Shown here: positions 9,801 through 19,526 of the stretch, one piece after another | Position numbering within the stretch: position 1 is the first letter of the stretch | How the letters are laid out: the number at the start of each line of letters is the position of its first letter | Assembly: GCF_002907375.1 (NCBI RefSeq) | Contig: NZ_MIYK01000001.1 | Location: 434,001 to 498,000 of the forward strand | DNA from: Fructilactobacillus lindneri DSM 20690 = JCM 11027 | GTDB lineage: Bacteria; Bacillota; Bacilli; Lactobacillales; Lactobacillaceae | Direction: 5' to 3' | Length of the DNA: 64,000 nt | The notes under the pieces: model-generated | What the model was told of the DNA's origin: nothing | Databases searched by the model: none | What the model saw: the letters and a program-made list of their open reading frames with translations, nothing else | Made by a program: the position numbers and the translations under genes

Positions 9801-11178
9801 CTGGGTCAATAAATTCTTCGAACTCTTCAATAACATTATTACCCTGCATTTTAACTGCCGATAATTCAATAACACGGTCATAAATTGCTGAAAGTCCAGT
9901 AGTTTCTGTATCAAATACAACGTAGGTTGCATCTTTTAAAGGAACATGTTTGTCATTAAATGCAATTGGTTCCCCGTCATCAACCACATTAGCTTCCATC
10001 CCATATAACATCTTGATATTGTTTTTTTCAGCAGCATTATAAGCATCGGGAAAAGCTTGAACATCATCATGATCAGTAATTGCAATTGCTTTTTGTCCCC
10101 AATCTGAAGCTCTTGAAACAAAATCAGAAATAGAATTAGTTGCATCCATTTGACTCATGTTTGAGTGTAAATGTAACTCAACTCTTTTTTGGTCTTCTGG
10201 AGCAGTATCTTGACGTTCTTCATGTGAAATTGGATTAATATCATAAGCATTCATAACTAATTCGTGCGAATAATTATCTTCTTGGATGCTTCCTCGAACT
10301 TTAACCCAACTACCATCTTGTAAATCAGCAAATTGAGATGCTTCCTCATCATTTTTAGAAAATTTCTTGATAGTTAAAGAAGATGTATAATCAGTGACCT
10401 TTAAAATTAATAGCTGACGACCAGAACGCAAAGCACGAATTTCTTTATCAAAAATATAACCATTAACAATTGCTGAACGTTCTTCTTCCGTAATATTCTC
10501 CATTTGAGTTACATCAGCATTGTCAGCAATTTTACGTCCAATCATTGTATTTCCAGCACCTTTAGCTGCTGACTTTTGTAAATTAGCTTTATTCATAGAC
10601 TCACGAGCTTGTTTAGCTAATTTTTCATCACGCTCTTTTTTCTCTGCTTTTAAATGTTGAATTTGGGCTTGTGATTCAGTTTCATCAACCATAGTATGAA
10701 TAGAAAATTGAGGAAACCCTACTTTTTGATATGTTTCTTCAATTGGACCTAAAGCTTTATTTGTCATAAAATCTTTCACTAAATCATTAATGGCTAAAAA
10801 AATTACTCGTCCATCTTCTAATTTTGGAACATTATTATTACATAATTCATAAGCTAAATTTGATTGTAATCCTGAATTTTTAACAATCCATTCCCAATAA
10901 TCACCTAGTTCTCGATTATTTAACTCAGTCTGTTGCGACTTTATAAAAAAATCTATGTTTGCAATCTGACTAAAAGCCGCTTGTAACTTACTAATAAAAT
11001 CAACAAAAATATTATATGGTAAAACTTTTGGGAATGAGAAATGAAATTCCCATTTATTTGATTTTTGATGGACCTTAACTTCATCTATCTGAGCATCTTG
11101 ATATGCGTTTCGCTGATCTTTATCAATCTGGATCTGATCTAACAATTTATCAAATTGTTCTTTTTTATTTAAGGACAC
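6865..11178 (-). CDS. polC: DNA polymerase III alpha subunit PolC (Gram-positive type)
   Basis: Replicative DNA polymerase with built-in 3'-5' exonuclease. The 1437-residue protein has an N-terminal domain, an OB fold at about 235-320, and a PHP domain starting at HLHSN (336-340). The PHP domain is interrupted by the DEDD exonuclease (FDTETTG, with Asp423 and Glu425). Further on are a four-cysteine zinc site (CPNC and CSKC) and the palm segment [12 protein letters not shown]. The C terminus, LSLFDM, resembles a sliding-clamp binding motif. The start is GTG at 11178 after a GAAGGGAG ribosome binding site. It follows proS by 53 bp, with a weak terminator between. Confidence 0.97.
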   Translation of the reverse strand: MSLNKKEQFDKLLDQIQIDKDQRNAYQDAQIDEVKVHQKSNKWEFHFSFPKVLPYNIFVDFISKLQAAFSQIANIDFFIKSQQTELNNRELGDYWEWIVKNSGLQSNLAYELCNNNVPKLEDGRVIFLAINDLVKDFMTNKALGPIEETYQKVGFPQFSIHTMVDETESQAQIQHLKAEKKERDEKLAKQARESMNKANLQKSAAKGAGNTMIGRKIADNADVTQMENITEEERSAIVNGYIFDKEIRALRSGRQLLILKVTDYTSSLTIKKFSKNDEEASQFADLQDGSWVKVRGSIQEDNYSHELVMNAYDINPISHEERQDTAPEDQKRVELHLHSNMSQMDATNSISDFVSRASDWGQKAIAITDHDDVQAFPDAYNAAEKNNIKMLYGMEANVVDDGEPIAFNDKHVPLKDATYVVFDTETTGLSAIYDRVIELSAVKMQGNNVIEEFEEFIDPGFHLSEQTTNLTSITDDMVAGSKSEEEVFKLFREFCSDSIVVGHNVTFDVGFMNTGYERHGMSKISNPIIDTLTLARFLYPNYKSYRLNTLAKKFDVVLEHHHRAIYDAETTGHLNYLFLKDAEKEYNIQFHDQLNEHMTENDAYKHARPFHAILMAQTQAGLKNLFKLVSLAHIKYFYRVPRIPRSEIEKYRDGILVGSACSSGEVFTAMMQKGKQEALDKAKFYDYLEVQPQAAYQPLLDSGLISDRGKLQDIIKNMSEVADETKIPLVATGDAHYLDPHDYIYRKILINSQGGANPLNRTELPKLHFRTTNEMLDDFKFLGDEKAEQIVVDNPNQIADKIEDIHPLKDKLYTPKMEGAEDEIKQRTLDTAHRLYGDELPKIVQDRLDRELKSIIGNGFSVIYLISQRLVSKSNKDGYLVGSRGSVGSSLVATMTGITEVNPLPPHYRCPNCQHSEFFTKGEYSSGFDLPQKKCSKCGTIMVGDGHNIPFETFLGFKGNKVPDIDLNFSGDYQSIAHNYTKVLFGENNVFRAGTIGTVADKTAYGYVKAYERDTGKNLRNAEIDRLSKGATGVKRTTGQHPAGIIVVPDYMDIYDFTPIQYPAEDQSAAWKTTHFDFHSIHDNILKLDILGHDDPTMIRMLQDLSGIDPYTIPMNDEGVMTIFSSPEILGVTSDQIFSKTGTLGIPEFGTNFVRGMLEDTHPQNFSDLLQISGLSHGTDVWLGNADELIKDGTATISNVIGCRDNIMTDLINYGVDSETSFQIMEKVRKGKGIKDEWQQTMRDANVPEWYIDSCLKIKYMFPRAHATAYVLMALRIAYFKVYFPLVYYAAYFSVRADDFDVEAMSHGKDAVKNVINEITSKGTEASTKEKNLLTVMQIANEMLERGFEFEMIDLQRSDASEWLMDGKKLIAPFSSVPGLGLNVAKQIVAAREDKPFISKEDLAKRGSVSKTVIEYMTKNGVLTGLPDENQLSLFDM

Positions 11179-11201
11179 TTTAAACTCCCTTCTTGTCTAA
11201 C

Positions 11202-11226
11202 AAAAAAGACCAGTTAATGCTGGCCT
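11202..11226 (-). terminator. Terminator after proS
   Basis: Minus-strand stem AGGCCAG / CTGGTCT with one wobble and a six-base loop, followed by TTTTTT (11202-11207). It lies between the proS stop and the polC start, so polC is partly uncoupled from the upstream genes. I found no clear separate polC promoter. Confidence 0.65.
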
Positions 11227-11231
11227 CAATG

Positions 11232-12938
11232 CTATATTTCTTTTGATAAAATATGAATTGTATTTTTTAAATCATCAACTCTGGTTTCAACTGTTTCTCC
11301 AGTTTTTCTAATTTTAACCTCTACAATTCCTTCATCGGCTTTTTTACCAACTGTAATTCGAATTGGAATTCCAATCAAATCAGAATCAGCAAACTTAACA
11401 CCAGCACGTTCCTTTCGATCATCAATTAGAACTTGGAAGCCTGCCTTTTCAAGACCATCATTAATTTTTTGGGCGAGTTCAGATTGCGATTCTTTTTTCA
11501 AGTTAGTTGGGATAATATGAACATCAAACGGTGCAATGGCTTTAGGCCATACTAATCCATTACTATCAGCTTGTTGTTCTGAAACTGCTGATAATAATCT
11601 ACTTATACCAATCCCATAACATCCCATAATAACAGGTTGTTGACGGCCATTTTCATCTAAAATATCTGCACCAAGTACCTTAGAATAACGAGTTCCCAAT
11701 TTGAAAATATGGCCAATTTCAATTCCTTTAGTAAATTGGAGAACTCCACTTCCATCAGGGGAAATATCTCCCTCTTTAACTGTTCTAAAATCTCCGTAAT
11801 GGACATTTTGCAAATCACGTTCAGGATTAACCCCATTATAATGTTTATCATTCTCGTTTGAACCAGCAACTCCGTTTACAACACTTTTTACATACTCGTC
11901 CGCAACAATAGAAATTTCTGCATTAATATTAAAAGGTCCCACAGATCCAGGCTTGACTCCTAAATAATTTTCAACCTGTGATAGTGTAGCAAGCTCAACA
12001 TTCTCGGCATTAAAGAAACGTTTAATTTTAGCTATATTAGCTTCTTGATCACCGCGTAATAATACTAAAACTGGTTTTTCATCAACTATATAAAGTAAGC
12101 TTTTGATAATTTGTTTTGAATCAACATCAAAAAATTTTGCAACTTGTTTGATATTTTTAATATCAGGAGTATCAACTAATTCCAAATCATTTATTTCACC
12201 ATGTGATTTTTTATTAACAAACATGTCAGTAGCCATTTCTAAATTAGCAGCATAATCACTGTCATCTGAATATACAATCGTATCTTCACCGACCGCTGCC
12301 GGTGCAGAAAATTCCATAGAATCTGAACCGCCCATGCTTCCACTATCTCCAATAATACCACGGTAATTTAAACCAATTTGGTTAAAAATATTTTCAAAAG
12401 TAGTTCGCATTTTTTTGTATATTTCATCTAAATCACCATCATTAGCTGAAAATGAATATGCATCTAACATTAAAAATTCACGACTTCTCAAAAGACCATA
12501 ACGAGGACGATCTTCATCTCGATACTTAGATTGGATTTGATAAATATTTAATGGAAGTTTTTTATAAGAATTAACTGTTCCTTTGATCAATTCGGTGACA
12601 GTTTCTTCATGAGTTGGTCCTAAAATAAAATCAGTATCATGACGATTTTTTAATTTAAATAATTCTGGACCATAAGAATCATATCGGCCTGAATCTTTCC
12701 AAAAACTTGCAGGAATAATGTCAGGTAACAGCATTTCATTTGCTCCGGTCTTATTCATTTCACTTTGAATAATTTTTTCTATTTTTTCTAAAACTCGATA
12801 GGCTAAAGGCAAGTATGCATAAGTTCCCGCTGAAACCTGGCGAATATAGCCAGCTCTAATTAACATTTTGTGACTAATTGCTTCTGCCCCAGTTGGATCT
12901 TGCTTTTGTGTTGGAATTAACATTTCTGATTGTTTCAT
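11232..12938 (-). CDS. proS: Prolyl-tRNA synthetase (bacterial type with editing domain)
   Basis: Charges tRNA-Pro with proline. The 568-residue class II synthetase begins MKQSEMLIPTQKQDP. Motif 2 follows (YRDEDRPRYGLLRSREFLMLDAYSF), then the inserted YbaK-like editing domain near 225-400, motif 3 (GCYGIGISRLLSA), and the anticodon-binding domain (APFDVHIIPTN). Length matches the bacterial INS-containing type. An AGGAG site lies nine bases before the ATG. It follows rseP by 20 bp, the conserved order. Confidence 0.97.
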   Translation of the reverse strand: MKQSEMLIPTQKQDPTGAEAISHKMLIRAGYIRQVSAGTYAYLPLAYRVLEKIEKIIQSEMNKTGANEMLLPDIIPASFWKDSGRYDSYGPELFKLKNRHDTDFILGPTHEETVTELIKGTVNSYKKLPLNIYQIQSKYRDEDRPRYGLLRSREFLMLDAYSFSANDGDLDEIYKKMRTTFENIFNQIGLNYRGIIGDSGSMGGSDSMEFSAPAAVGEDTIVYSDDSDYAANLEMATDMFVNKKSHGEINDLELVDTPDIKNIKQVAKFFDVDSKQIIKSLLYIVDEKPVLVLLRGDQEANIAKIKRFFNAENVELATLSQVENYLGVKPGSVGPFNINAEISIVADEYVKSVVNGVAGSNENDKHYNGVNPERDLQNVHYGDFRTVKEGDISPDGSGVLQFTKGIEIGHIFKLGTRYSKVLGADILDENGRQQPVIMGCYGIGISRLLSAVSEQQADSNGLVWPKAIAPFDVHIIPTNLKKESQSELAQKINDGLEKAGFQVLIDDRKERAGVKFADSDLIGIPIRITVGKKADEGIVEVKIRKTGETVETRVDDLKNTIHILSKEI

Positions 12939-12958
12939 TTTCTACCACTCCTACCCTA

Positions 12959-14236
12959 TTAATGCACAAAATATCGCATAATATCATTCCAAGTTACTAA
13001 AATCATTAAAATAACTAAAAATCCAAAACCTATTAAAGTAATAACTGTTTCTGTTTTTTCTGAAATGGGTTTTCCTCTAATTGCTTGAATAACATTTAAA
13101 AAAATTTTACCCCCGTCTAAAGCTGGGATAGGAATTAAATTGACCACTGCTAAATTAATTGATAACCAAGCTAATAATGCGACTACTCCTGTAATTCCAT
13201 ATGAAGTCGCTTGTGAAGTACTAGCATAAATTGCTACTGGACCGCCAAGATTATTTAAAGAAAAATGTCCAGAAACCATTGACCACAAGGCACCAGCCAG
13301 TTGAACTGTTGTTGACCAAGTTTTAGTAAATCCAGATGTGATTTTTGCCCCAAAGCTATCATTAGTGGTAGCCTTGATTCCAATTATACCAACTTTTTTC
13401 TTTTGCACCTGTTGTGAAGCTGTCTTCAAAGTAACGTTTTTATCTTTTTTATCATGTAAAACTTTTATTTTTATTTTTTGATCTGGTTTTTTTTCTATTT
13501 GTTTTCCTATGTCCTGAAATGTATTAGTCTTATGACCATCGATTGCAATAATTCGATCTCCTGATTTAATTCCTGCATCTTTTGCCACACTTGGCTGATT
13601 ATTAGGAATGTCAATTTGGTTAGAATTATTTGATACTCCGCCTTGCATAAAAGCCAATATGGTAAATGCAACAATTGCTAAGATTACATTATTAATAATT
13701 CCAGCAGCATTAACCATAATTTGTTTATATACAGGTGCATTTTGAAATTGAACATCTGCTGGTGCGATTTGAACCCCAATTCCATCTTTTTTGATAATTA
13801 GAGCGTCATGATCAACTGAAAATCTCTTTTTTTCATTTTCATTACCATTTTCAAATCCTTCAATCCAAAGTCCATTAACCAAATCGGCATCAGAAACCTG
13901 AAATGGAATCCCTTTAAGCATCTGATTCTTATTACTTAAATCGATTTTAGTAACCAAATCATTATCATTAATCTGTAATTTTACCGGAGTTCCTGGTTGT
14001 ATTTCGTCAGCTTCATCATCAACACTTCCAGCGAGTCGCACATATCCACCAAGTGGGAGTATACGGATTGTGTAAGTAGTATGGTTACGACGATAGTAAA
14101 ATAATTTTGGTCCCATTCCGATAGAAAACTCACGGACCATAATTCCACATTTTTTAGCCACAATGAAATGGCCAAACTCATGCACAAAAACTAAAATTCC
14201 AAAAACAATGATAAAACTAACTATAGTTGTTATCAA
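12959..14236 (-). CDS. rseP: Site-2 membrane metalloprotease RseP/RasP
   Basis: Zinc intramembrane protease that cuts membrane anti-sigma factors, remnant signal peptides and similar substrates. The 425-residue protein has the HEFGH zinc motif at residues 19-23 in the first membrane helix. A PDZ domain lies at about 200-270 (GIKSGDRIIAIDGHKTNTFQDI), and the second zinc ligand motif NLIPIPALDGG lies near the C terminus. The start appears to be TTG at 14236, with AAAGG about 11 bases upstream. An internal start is unlikely because HEFGH is so close to the N terminus. Genes of the non-mevalonate pathway (dxr), found here in Bacillus, are absent. Confidence 0.94.
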   Translation of the reverse strand: MITTIVSFIIVFGILVFVHEFGHFIVAKKCGIMVREFSIGMGPKLFYYRRNHTTYTIRILPLGGYVRLAGSVDDEADEIQPGTPVKLQINDNDLVTKIDLSNKNQMLKGIPFQVSDADLVNGLWIEGFENGNENEKKRFSVDHDALIIKKDGIGVQIAPADVQFQNAPVYKQIMVNAAGIINNVILAIVAFTILAFMQGGVSNNSNQIDIPNNQPSVAKDAGIKSGDRIIAIDGHKTNTFQDIGKQIEKKPDQKIKIKVLHDKKDKNVTLKTASQQVQKKKVGIIGIKATTNDSFGAKITSGFTKTWSTTVQLAGALWSMVSGHFSLNNLGGPVAIYASTSQATSYGITGVVALLAWLSINLAVVNLIPIPALDGGKIFLNVIQAIRGKPISEKTETVITLIGFGFLVILMILVTWNDIMRYFVH

Positions 14237-14255
14237 ATCATCACAAACCTTTCAA

Positions 14256-15044
14256 TTATACGATTCCAAACAAATGAAGCAGTGGAAGTACAAATAACAA
14301 ACTATCAAAACGATCTAAAATTCCACCATGACCAGGTAAAATCTTGCCAGAATCTTTAACGCCATAAAAACGTTTCAAAGCTGATTCAACTAAATCACCG
14401 AGTTGTCCAAACGTTGATAAAATAATCGTAATAAAAAACATTGATAAGGTACTAAAACCATTTATTGGGAAAAAGAAAACGAAAATTGTACATACAATCG
14501 TTGCGATTAAAGTTCCGCCAATGGAACCCTCCCAAGTTTTATTAGGAGAAATATGTTTAGCTAATTTGTTTTTACCAAAATACTTACCAATAAAATAAGC
14601 ACCAGAATCAGTACACCACACAATAAATAAAGCATATAACAAAGTTGTTAAACTATCTTGTCTAGCAATAATAAAGTAATGAAACCCAAAACCAATATAT
14701 AACATTGCCATCGTATAAACGCCAGCATCATCAAAATTAAATTTATTTTTTGAAAATACCGTTGCCAGCAATAACAACATAATTAAAATATAAAATACAA
14801 AGGAAGGACTAAGATAATTTGGCAATAAACCAGAAAAATTTGCTGGAATAATCAATGAAGCTACCCCAACAAAAGCAATCAATGCTTCTACAGAAATAAT
14901 CATTCTTTTTTTCATAATGAAAATTTCAGCCATCGCAATTAATCCTAAAACAACTGCGGCTGTGTCAATCCAAATACCTCCAGCCAAGATAATTGGAATA
15001 AAGATTATCAGCGCAATGACAGCTGTTAAAATTCGTTGTTTCAT
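14256..15044 (-). CDS. cdsA: Phosphatidate cytidylyltransferase CdsA
   Basis: Makes CDP-diacylglycerol from phosphatidic acid and CTP, the branch point of phospholipid synthesis. The 262-residue protein has about eight membrane helices. The C-terminal signature SALKRFYGVKDSGKILPGHGGILDRFDSL is complete, and SPNKTWEGSIGG is also present. It is directly downstream of uppS by 13 bp and likely in the same transcript. Confidence 0.96.
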   Translation of the reverse strand: MKQRILTAVIALIIFIPIILAGGIWIDTAAVVLGLIAMAEIFIMKKRMIISVEALIAFVGVASLIIPANFSGLLPNYLSPSFVFYILIMLLLLATVFSKNKFNFDDAGVYTMAMLYIGFGFHYFIIARQDSLTTLLYALFIVWCTDSGAYFIGKYFGKNKLAKHISPNKTWEGSIGGTLIATIVCTIFVFFFPINGFSTLSMFFITIILSTFGQLGDLVESALKRFYGVKDSGKILPGHGGILDRFDSLLFVLPLLHLFGIV

Positions 15045-15057
15045 AATTATAAAGCTC

Positions 15058-15798
15058 CTATTTATTATTTAAACCGCCAAAACGACGATGTCTTTGTTGA
15101 AATTCAATAATCGTTTGTTCAAAATCATCCGGATTATAATCCGGCCATAACTTATCAACAAAAATTAATTCACTATAGGCAATCTGCCACAGTAAAAAAT
15201 TAGAAATTCTCTCTTCTCCACTAGTTCTAATTAATAAATCTGGATCAGCCCACTTACCTAAAAAAGATGTAGATAAATTATCAGAAAACAAATTGGAATC
15301 AATTTGATCTGCACTTAATTCCCCATTTTCAACCTTTTTTGCCAAACACTTAGTGGTATCGATAATCTCATCTCGACTACCATAATTTAATGCAAAATTT
15401 AAAATCATGCCAGTGTTATCTTTAGTATCTGCTTTAGCGTCTGCCACAGCTTTTCTAGTTTTAGCTGGCAATTTAGATGTATCTCCAATCGTCATAACCT
15501 TAACATTATTTTTAATCAGCTTAGGAATGAATCGATTAAAAAAGGTAGTAGGCAAACTCATGATATATTTAACTTCACTAGAAGGTCGTTTCCAATTTTC
15601 TGTTGAAAAAGCATAAAGGGTCAAAACTTTGATACCCATGTCGCTTGCAGTGGTAGTAATATCTTCAACGACATTCATCCCTTTTTTATGACCAGCAATT
15701 CGTGGGAAATGACGTTTTTGTGCCCATCTACCATTACCATCCATAATAATCGCTACATGATTGGGGATTCTATCTTTATCTAATTGAATGTCACTCAT
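15058..15798 (-). CDS. uppS: Undecaprenyl diphosphate synthase UppS
   Basis: Cis-prenyltransferase making the C55 lipid carrier for cell wall synthesis. The 246-residue protein shows VAIIMDGNGRWAQKR with catalytic Asp20, the STENW segment, and the C-terminal signature LLIRTSGEERISNFLLWQIAYSE. A GGGGTG ribosome binding site lies five bases before the ATG. The precursor pathway is presumably mevalonate, since mvaS is present in this window. Confidence 0.97.
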   Translation of the reverse strand: MSDIQLDKDRIPNHVAIIMDGNGRWAQKRHFPRIAGHKKGMNVVEDITTTASDMGIKVLTLYAFSTENWKRPSSEVKYIMSLPTTFFNRFIPKLIKNNVKVMTIGDTSKLPAKTRKAVADAKADTKDNTGMILNFALNYGSRDEIIDTTKCLAKKVENGELSADQIDSNLFSDNLSTSFLGKWADPDLLIRTSGEERISNFLLWQIAYSELIFVDKLWPDYNPDDFEQTIIEFQQRHRRFGGLNNK

Positions 15799-15824
15799 TA
15801 ATACACCCCATTTTTAAAGTAAAT

Positions 15825-15848
15825 AAAGGATGAGCATTCTCATCCTTT
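15825..15848 (-). terminator. Hairpin after the unknown 137-residue gene
   Basis: Ten-base perfect stem (15825-15834 with 15839-15848) and CATT loop, overlapping the stop codon of the upstream gene. The following T tract on the minus strand is interrupted, so termination may be partial, and read-through into uppS is possible. Confidence 0.6.
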
Positions 15849-16260
15849 ACTTGATTAATCTCCATTCGCCACGATTAGCATTTGCCAACGTATTGAAATA
15901 TTTTAGAATTTTATTTGCGGTTTCAGGGCTATGAACTCCTAACAAATTTAATCCTTTTCCAGTGGTAATGGGTTCTGATAAATCAGTAACATCAGTCCCA
16001 TTTTCCATGGTTGCTTCAGAAAATGAAATTACCCAATCTTTTGCAATTAACTGCGATGCCATAAAAAATAAATTAAAATCATCTGCAATATAAGCTGGCA
16101 TAACATAAATACCTTGCTGTATCTCATGTAACTGCTCTTTACCAAAATTAAATGTGGTAACATTTTCAGCATTAACTGGCTCATTGAGTTTAAACACCAT
16201 TTTATCAAACTCTGGAGTACCTGGTGTTATTTCATGTTCCTTTTCTTGTCTATTGGACAT
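15847..16260 (-). CDS. Unknown conserved-position protein between frr and uppS
   Basis: A 137-residue soluble protein that I do not recognise. No signal peptide, membrane helix or catalytic motif is visible. The first 12 residues are charged, and a globular part follows from about residue 20. It has an AGGAAG ribosome binding site seven bases before its ATG and lies 20 bp after frr in the pyrH-frr transcript, so it is a real gene. Its place between ribosome recycling factor and UppS is not part of the Bacillus arrangement. A weak resemblance to SseB-type proteins crossed my mind, but I cannot support it. Confidence 0.75.
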   Translation of the reverse strand: MSNRQEKEHEITPGTPEFDKMVFKLNEPVNAENVTTFNFGKEQLHEIQQGIYVMPAYIADDFNLFFMASQLIAKDWVISFSEATMENGTDVTDLSEPITTGKGLNLLGVHSPETANKILKYFNTLANANRGEWRLIK

Positions 16261-16280
16261 CCTAACACTTCCTAAAAAAA

Positions 16281-16844
16281 TTAGTTTTTCATAAGCGCTT
16301 CTTGTTTTTCTTTTACGATTTTGTCAATTCCATTAATAGCATTGTTAGTTAATTTTTGAATTTGGTTTTCTAATTCGTGAGCTTCATCATCGTTAATATC
16401 ATCATTTTTATTATTGCGCTTAACGATGTCCATACTATCTCTTCTAACATTTCTAATTGCTACTTTACTTTGTTCCCCAATTGCTTTAGCTTTTTTAGCA
16501 ATTTCTTTCCGCCGCTCCTCAGTTAATTGAGGAACTTCAATACGAATATTATCACCGTCATTCATTGGATTTAATCCTAAATCAGCTTCTAAGATACCAC
16601 GTTCAATATCTTTTAATGAACTCTTGTCATATGGTGTAATCATCATGATTCGAGGTTCTGGAATTGAAATTGATGCTACTTGATTTAATGGTGTCTGTGT
16701 TCCATAGTATTCAACACTAACTGGTTTTAAAATACTAGCATTCGCTCTTCCAGCTCGCATTTGTCCTAAATCATTTTCCAAAACACTTTGAGCTTTATCC
16801 ATTTTGTGTTGCGTTTCTTTAATAAGTTCTTTTGAATTTGTCAT
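16281..16844 (-). CDS. frr: Ribosome recycling factor
   Basis: Splits post-termination ribosomes with EF-G. The 187-residue protein shows LGQMRAGRANASILKPVSVEYYG and the VPQLTEERRKEIAKKAK region, and ends in the usual helical segment. Length is standard. It follows pyrH by two bases, so the two are cotranscribed and probably coupled. Confidence 0.97.
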   Translation of the reverse strand: MTNSKELIKETQHKMDKAQSVLENDLGQMRAGRANASILKPVSVEYYGTQTPLNQVASISIPEPRIMMITPYDKSSLKDIERGILEADLGLNPMNDGDNIRIEVPQLTEERRKEIAKKAKAIGEQSKVAIRNVRRDSMDIVKRNNKNDDINDDEAHELENQIQKLTNNAINGIDKIVKEKQEALMKN

Positions 16845-16846
16845 CT

Positions 16847-17569
16847 TTATTTTCCTTCCACAACAGTTCCAATATTTTGACCTTCAACAACTTTTTTAAT
16901 ATTTCCAGGTTTATTTAAATTAAAAACTACTAAAGGAATATTATTATCCATTGATAAAGAACTAGCCGTTGAATCCATAACATGCAGTCCTTTATTCAAA
17001 ATATCCATTTGAGTCAATTTATTGTATTTAACCGCATCAGGGTTAGTTTTAGGATCATCTGAATAAATCCCGTCCACGCCATTTTTTGCCATTAAAATTG
17101 CATCAGCATCAATTTCAGCAGCACGTAAAACAGCTGTGGTGTCAGTAGAAAAGTATGGGTTTCCAGTTCCCCCAGCAAAAATTACAATTCGACCTTTTTC
17201 AAGATGGCGAACTGCTTTTCGTCTAATGTATGGTTCTGCAATTTGTCGCATTTCAATGGAAGTTTGTAATCTAGTTGGTACCCCAGCAGATTCTAGATTA
17301 TCTTGTAAAGCTAATCCATTCATAATAGTAGAAAGCATGCCAATATAATCTGCCTGAGCTCGTTCCATGCCCATTTCCGCACCTGCTTCACCACGCCACA
17401 TGTTTCCACCGCCAACTACAATGGCAATTTGAATCCCTTGATTATAGACATCTCTTATCTCGTCAGCCATTTTTTTAATTACAGGTGGATTAATTCCAAA
17501 TCCTTTATCTCCAGCAAGTGCTTCACCACTAACTTTTAATACAACCCGTTTATACTTTAAATCAGACAT
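16847..17569 (-). CDS. pyrH: Uridylate kinase (UMP kinase)
   Basis: Phosphorylates UMP to UDP in pyrimidine nucleotide synthesis. The 240-residue amino-acid-kinase-fold protein has [12 protein letters not shown] at the N terminus, [10 protein letters not shown], and the [23 protein letters not shown] segment. Its promoter region (17575-17640) has an extended -10, TGCTAAAAT, on the minus strand. Downstream is frr. It belongs to the same pathway as carAB and the uracil permease in this window, but no PyrR element is visible here. Confidence 0.97.
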   Translation of the reverse strand: MSDLKYKRVVLKVSGEALAGDKGFGINPPVIKKMADEIRDVYNQGIQIAIVVGGGNMWRGEAGAEMGMERAQADYIGMLSTIMNGLALQDNLESAGVPTRLQTSIEMRQIAEPYIRRKAVRHLEKGRIVIFAGGTGNPYFSTDTTAVLRAAEIDADAILMAKNGVDGIYSDDPKTNPDAVKYNKLTQMDILNKGLHVMDSTASSLSMDNNIPLVVFNLNKPGNIKKVVEGQNIGTVVEGK

Positions 17570-17653
17570 TAAATTTCCCCCTGAAATTGTTTAATTATTA
17601 CATTAATTTTAGCATAAACTATTTCATAACAACAGTTTACATGCATCCGACAA

Positions 17654-17680
17654 AAAAAGACTAGCATAGCTAGTCTTTTT
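17654..17680 (-). terminator. Terminator after tsf
   Basis: A 12-base perfect stem (17654-17665 with 17669-17680) with T runs on both strands, directly after the tsf stop codon. It closes the rpsB-tsf unit. Confidence 0.85.
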
Positions 17681-17682
17681 AA

Positions 17683-18537
17683 TTATTTTGTTTCGGATTC
17701 GGTTGCTTCCTCAACACCTTCACCAACTTGATATCTTACAAAGGCATCCAATTGGCCACCTTCGGATTTAACAAATTGAGAAACAGATTGATCTGGGTCT
17801 TTAGCAAAGGGTTGGTCTTCTAAACAAATTCCAGCAAGGAACTTGTTTAAACGTCCAGCAACCATTTTTTCAACAATATTTTCAGGCTTACCTTCATTAA
17901 GAGCTTCTTTAGTAAGGTTTTCTTTTTCTTGAGCAAGTCTTTCAGGTGCAATATCATCTTTTGACAAGAACTCTGGATTTTCAGCTGCTACGTGCATAGC
18001 AACATCTTTAGCAACACCTTCGTTAGCACCAGTGATTTTTACTAATACACCGATTTGACCACCATTGTGTAAATATGCACCAAAATTTTGTTCATCATTT
18101 TTTGTCATTACAACAAAACGACGAAGAGTGATTTTTTCACCAGTAATTTGACTAGTATGAATGATTGCATCTTGAATAGTTCCATCACGTAATGGTAGTC
18201 CGAGAGCAGCTTCAACACTATCTGGTTGTTCTAAAGCAATTTGGTCGGCAACTTCGTCAATCAAATCCTTAAAATCATCGTTGGCAGCCACAAAATCTGT
18301 TTCAGAATTAATTTCAACAATTGCTGCTTTATTATCATGAATAGCAACTCGGGTTAATCCATCAGCAGCCGTATTACCACTCTTCTTTTGTGCCTTAGCA
18401 ATTCCTTTTTCTCTTAAAACTTCAATTGCTTTCTTTTCATCACCATCTGCTTCAACCAATGCTTTTTTTGCATCCATCATTCCAGCACTAGTTTTATCAC
18501 GCAAACTTTTAACTTGTTGGGCAGTAATTTTAGCCAT
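17683..18537 (-). CDS. tsf: Elongation factor Ts
   Basis: Nucleotide exchange factor for EF-Tu. The 284-residue protein begins MAKITAQQVKSLRDKTSAGMMDAKKALVEADGD. It has the TDFVA motif (INSETDFVAANDDF) and the two core subdomains. It follows rpsB by 85 bp, and the gap contains a terminator-like hairpin, so tsf output is probably tuned relative to rpsB. Confidence 0.97.
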   Translation of the reverse strand: MAKITAQQVKSLRDKTSAGMMDAKKALVEADGDEKKAIEVLREKGIAKAQKKSGNTAADGLTRVAIHDNKAAIVEINSETDFVAANDDFKDLIDEVADQIALEQPDSVEAALGLPLRDGTIQDAIIHTSQITGEKITLRRFVVMTKNDEQNFGAYLHNGGQIGVLVKITGANEGVAKDVAMHVAAENPEFLSKDDIAPERLAQEKENLTKEALNEGKPENIVEKMVAGRLNKFLAGICLEDQPFAKDPDQSVSQFVKSEGGQLDAFVRYQVGEGVEEATESETK

Positions 18538-18564
18538 AATTCAAGTTCTCCTTTAAATTTTTTA

Positions 18565-18612
18565 TTAAAAAGGCCGACTCTGATAGGCCGAATTGGTCTA
18601 AAAAAGTCAGCC
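18565..18612 (-). terminator. Internal terminator/attenuator between rpsB and tsf
   Basis: Minus-strand arms GGCTGACT (18605-18612) and AGTCGGCC (18572-18579), with one wobble pair and a 25-base loop, followed by TTTTT (18567-18571). It can reduce but probably not abolish transcription into tsf. Confidence 0.6.
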
Positions 18613-18622
18613 AGATAATTTT

Positions 18623-19375
18623 TTATTTGTCTTCTTTTTCTGAAGCTTTTTCGTCATCTTTTTTATCAAAAGTGTCTTCATTAACTTCATCTTCGCCTTG
18701 GCGACCTTCAATAATAGCATCAGCCATAGTTGAAGTAATTAATCTAATAGCACGAATAGCATCATCATTTGATGGAATAATATAATCAATTCCGTCAGGA
18801 TCTGTATTAGTATCAACCATTGCAATAACTGGAATGTTTAATTTTTGAGCTTCTTTAAGAGCAATTTGTTCTTTATGAGGATCAACAATAAACATAACAT
18901 CCGGAATCTTAGGCATATCTTCAATACCACCCAAGAATCTTTCAAGTTTATCAGTTTGTTTAGTTAATAATGAAGCTTCTTTTTTAGGCAATCTTTCAAA
19001 TGTACCATCATTTGCCATCTTTTTAAGATCTTTTAGATACTTAATCCGTTTTTGAATGGTGTTCCAGTTTGTAAGAGTTCCACCTAACCAACGATGGTTA
19101 ACATAAAAGGCCCCAGAACGTTTTGCTTCTTCTTCAATTGAATCTTGTGCTTGCTTTTTAGTTCCTACAAATAGAACTACGGCATCATCTGCGGCTTCAC
19201 CCTTTAAAAAGTTGTAAGCTACGCCTAATAATTTAACAGTCTTTTGCAAATCAATGATGTAAATACCATTACGTTCAGTAAAAATGTATTTAGCCATCTT
19301 AGGATTCCAACGACGTGTTTGATGTCCAAAATGAACACCTGCTTCTAATAATTGTTTCATTGTTACTACAGCCAT
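18623..19375 (-). CDS. rpsB: 30S ribosomal protein S2
   Basis: The 250-residue S2 protein shows [22 protein letters not shown] at the N terminus and [29 protein letters not shown]. It ends in a Lys/Glu/Asp-rich tail after residue 225, common in lactobacilli. A TGGAGG site lies just before the start codon. It is the first gene of the rpsB-tsf unit and has its own promoter and a leader of about 100 bases. Confidence 0.97.
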   Translation of the reverse strand: MAVVTMKQLLEAGVHFGHQTRRWNPKMAKYIFTERNGIYIIDLQKTVKLLGVAYNFLKGEAADDAVVLFVGTKKQAQDSIEEEAKRSGAFYVNHRWLGGTLTNWNTIQKRIKYLKDLKKMANDGTFERLPKKEASLLTKQTDKLERFLGGIEDMPKIPDVMFIVDPHKEQIALKEAQKLNIPVIAMVDTNTDPDGIDYIIPSNDDAIRAIRLITSTMADAIIEGRQGEDEVNEDTFDKKDDEKASEKEDK

Positions 19376-19484
19376 AATAAGCCTCCAAAATATAGTTTTT
19401 CCTCCCCAGAATTATACACAGAACTCAAAGAGCACTACTATGTAAAACATTCCAGGTGCGTATTGGTAATTAATACCGTGGTTA

Positions 19485-19513
19485 AGTATACAAGAAAATA
19501 AATAAAAAAACAA
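19485..19513 (-). promoter_or_regulatory. Promoter and leader of rpsB
   Basis: TTGTTT (19508-19513) and TATACT (19485-19490) with a 17-base spacer. The transcript should start near 19478, giving a leader of about 100 bases down to 19376. The leader can fold GTATT/AATAC with a competing GGTA/TACC pairing, a possible site for S2 feedback control. Confidence 0.7.
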
Positions 19514-19526
19514 ATGAATTTTAAAA

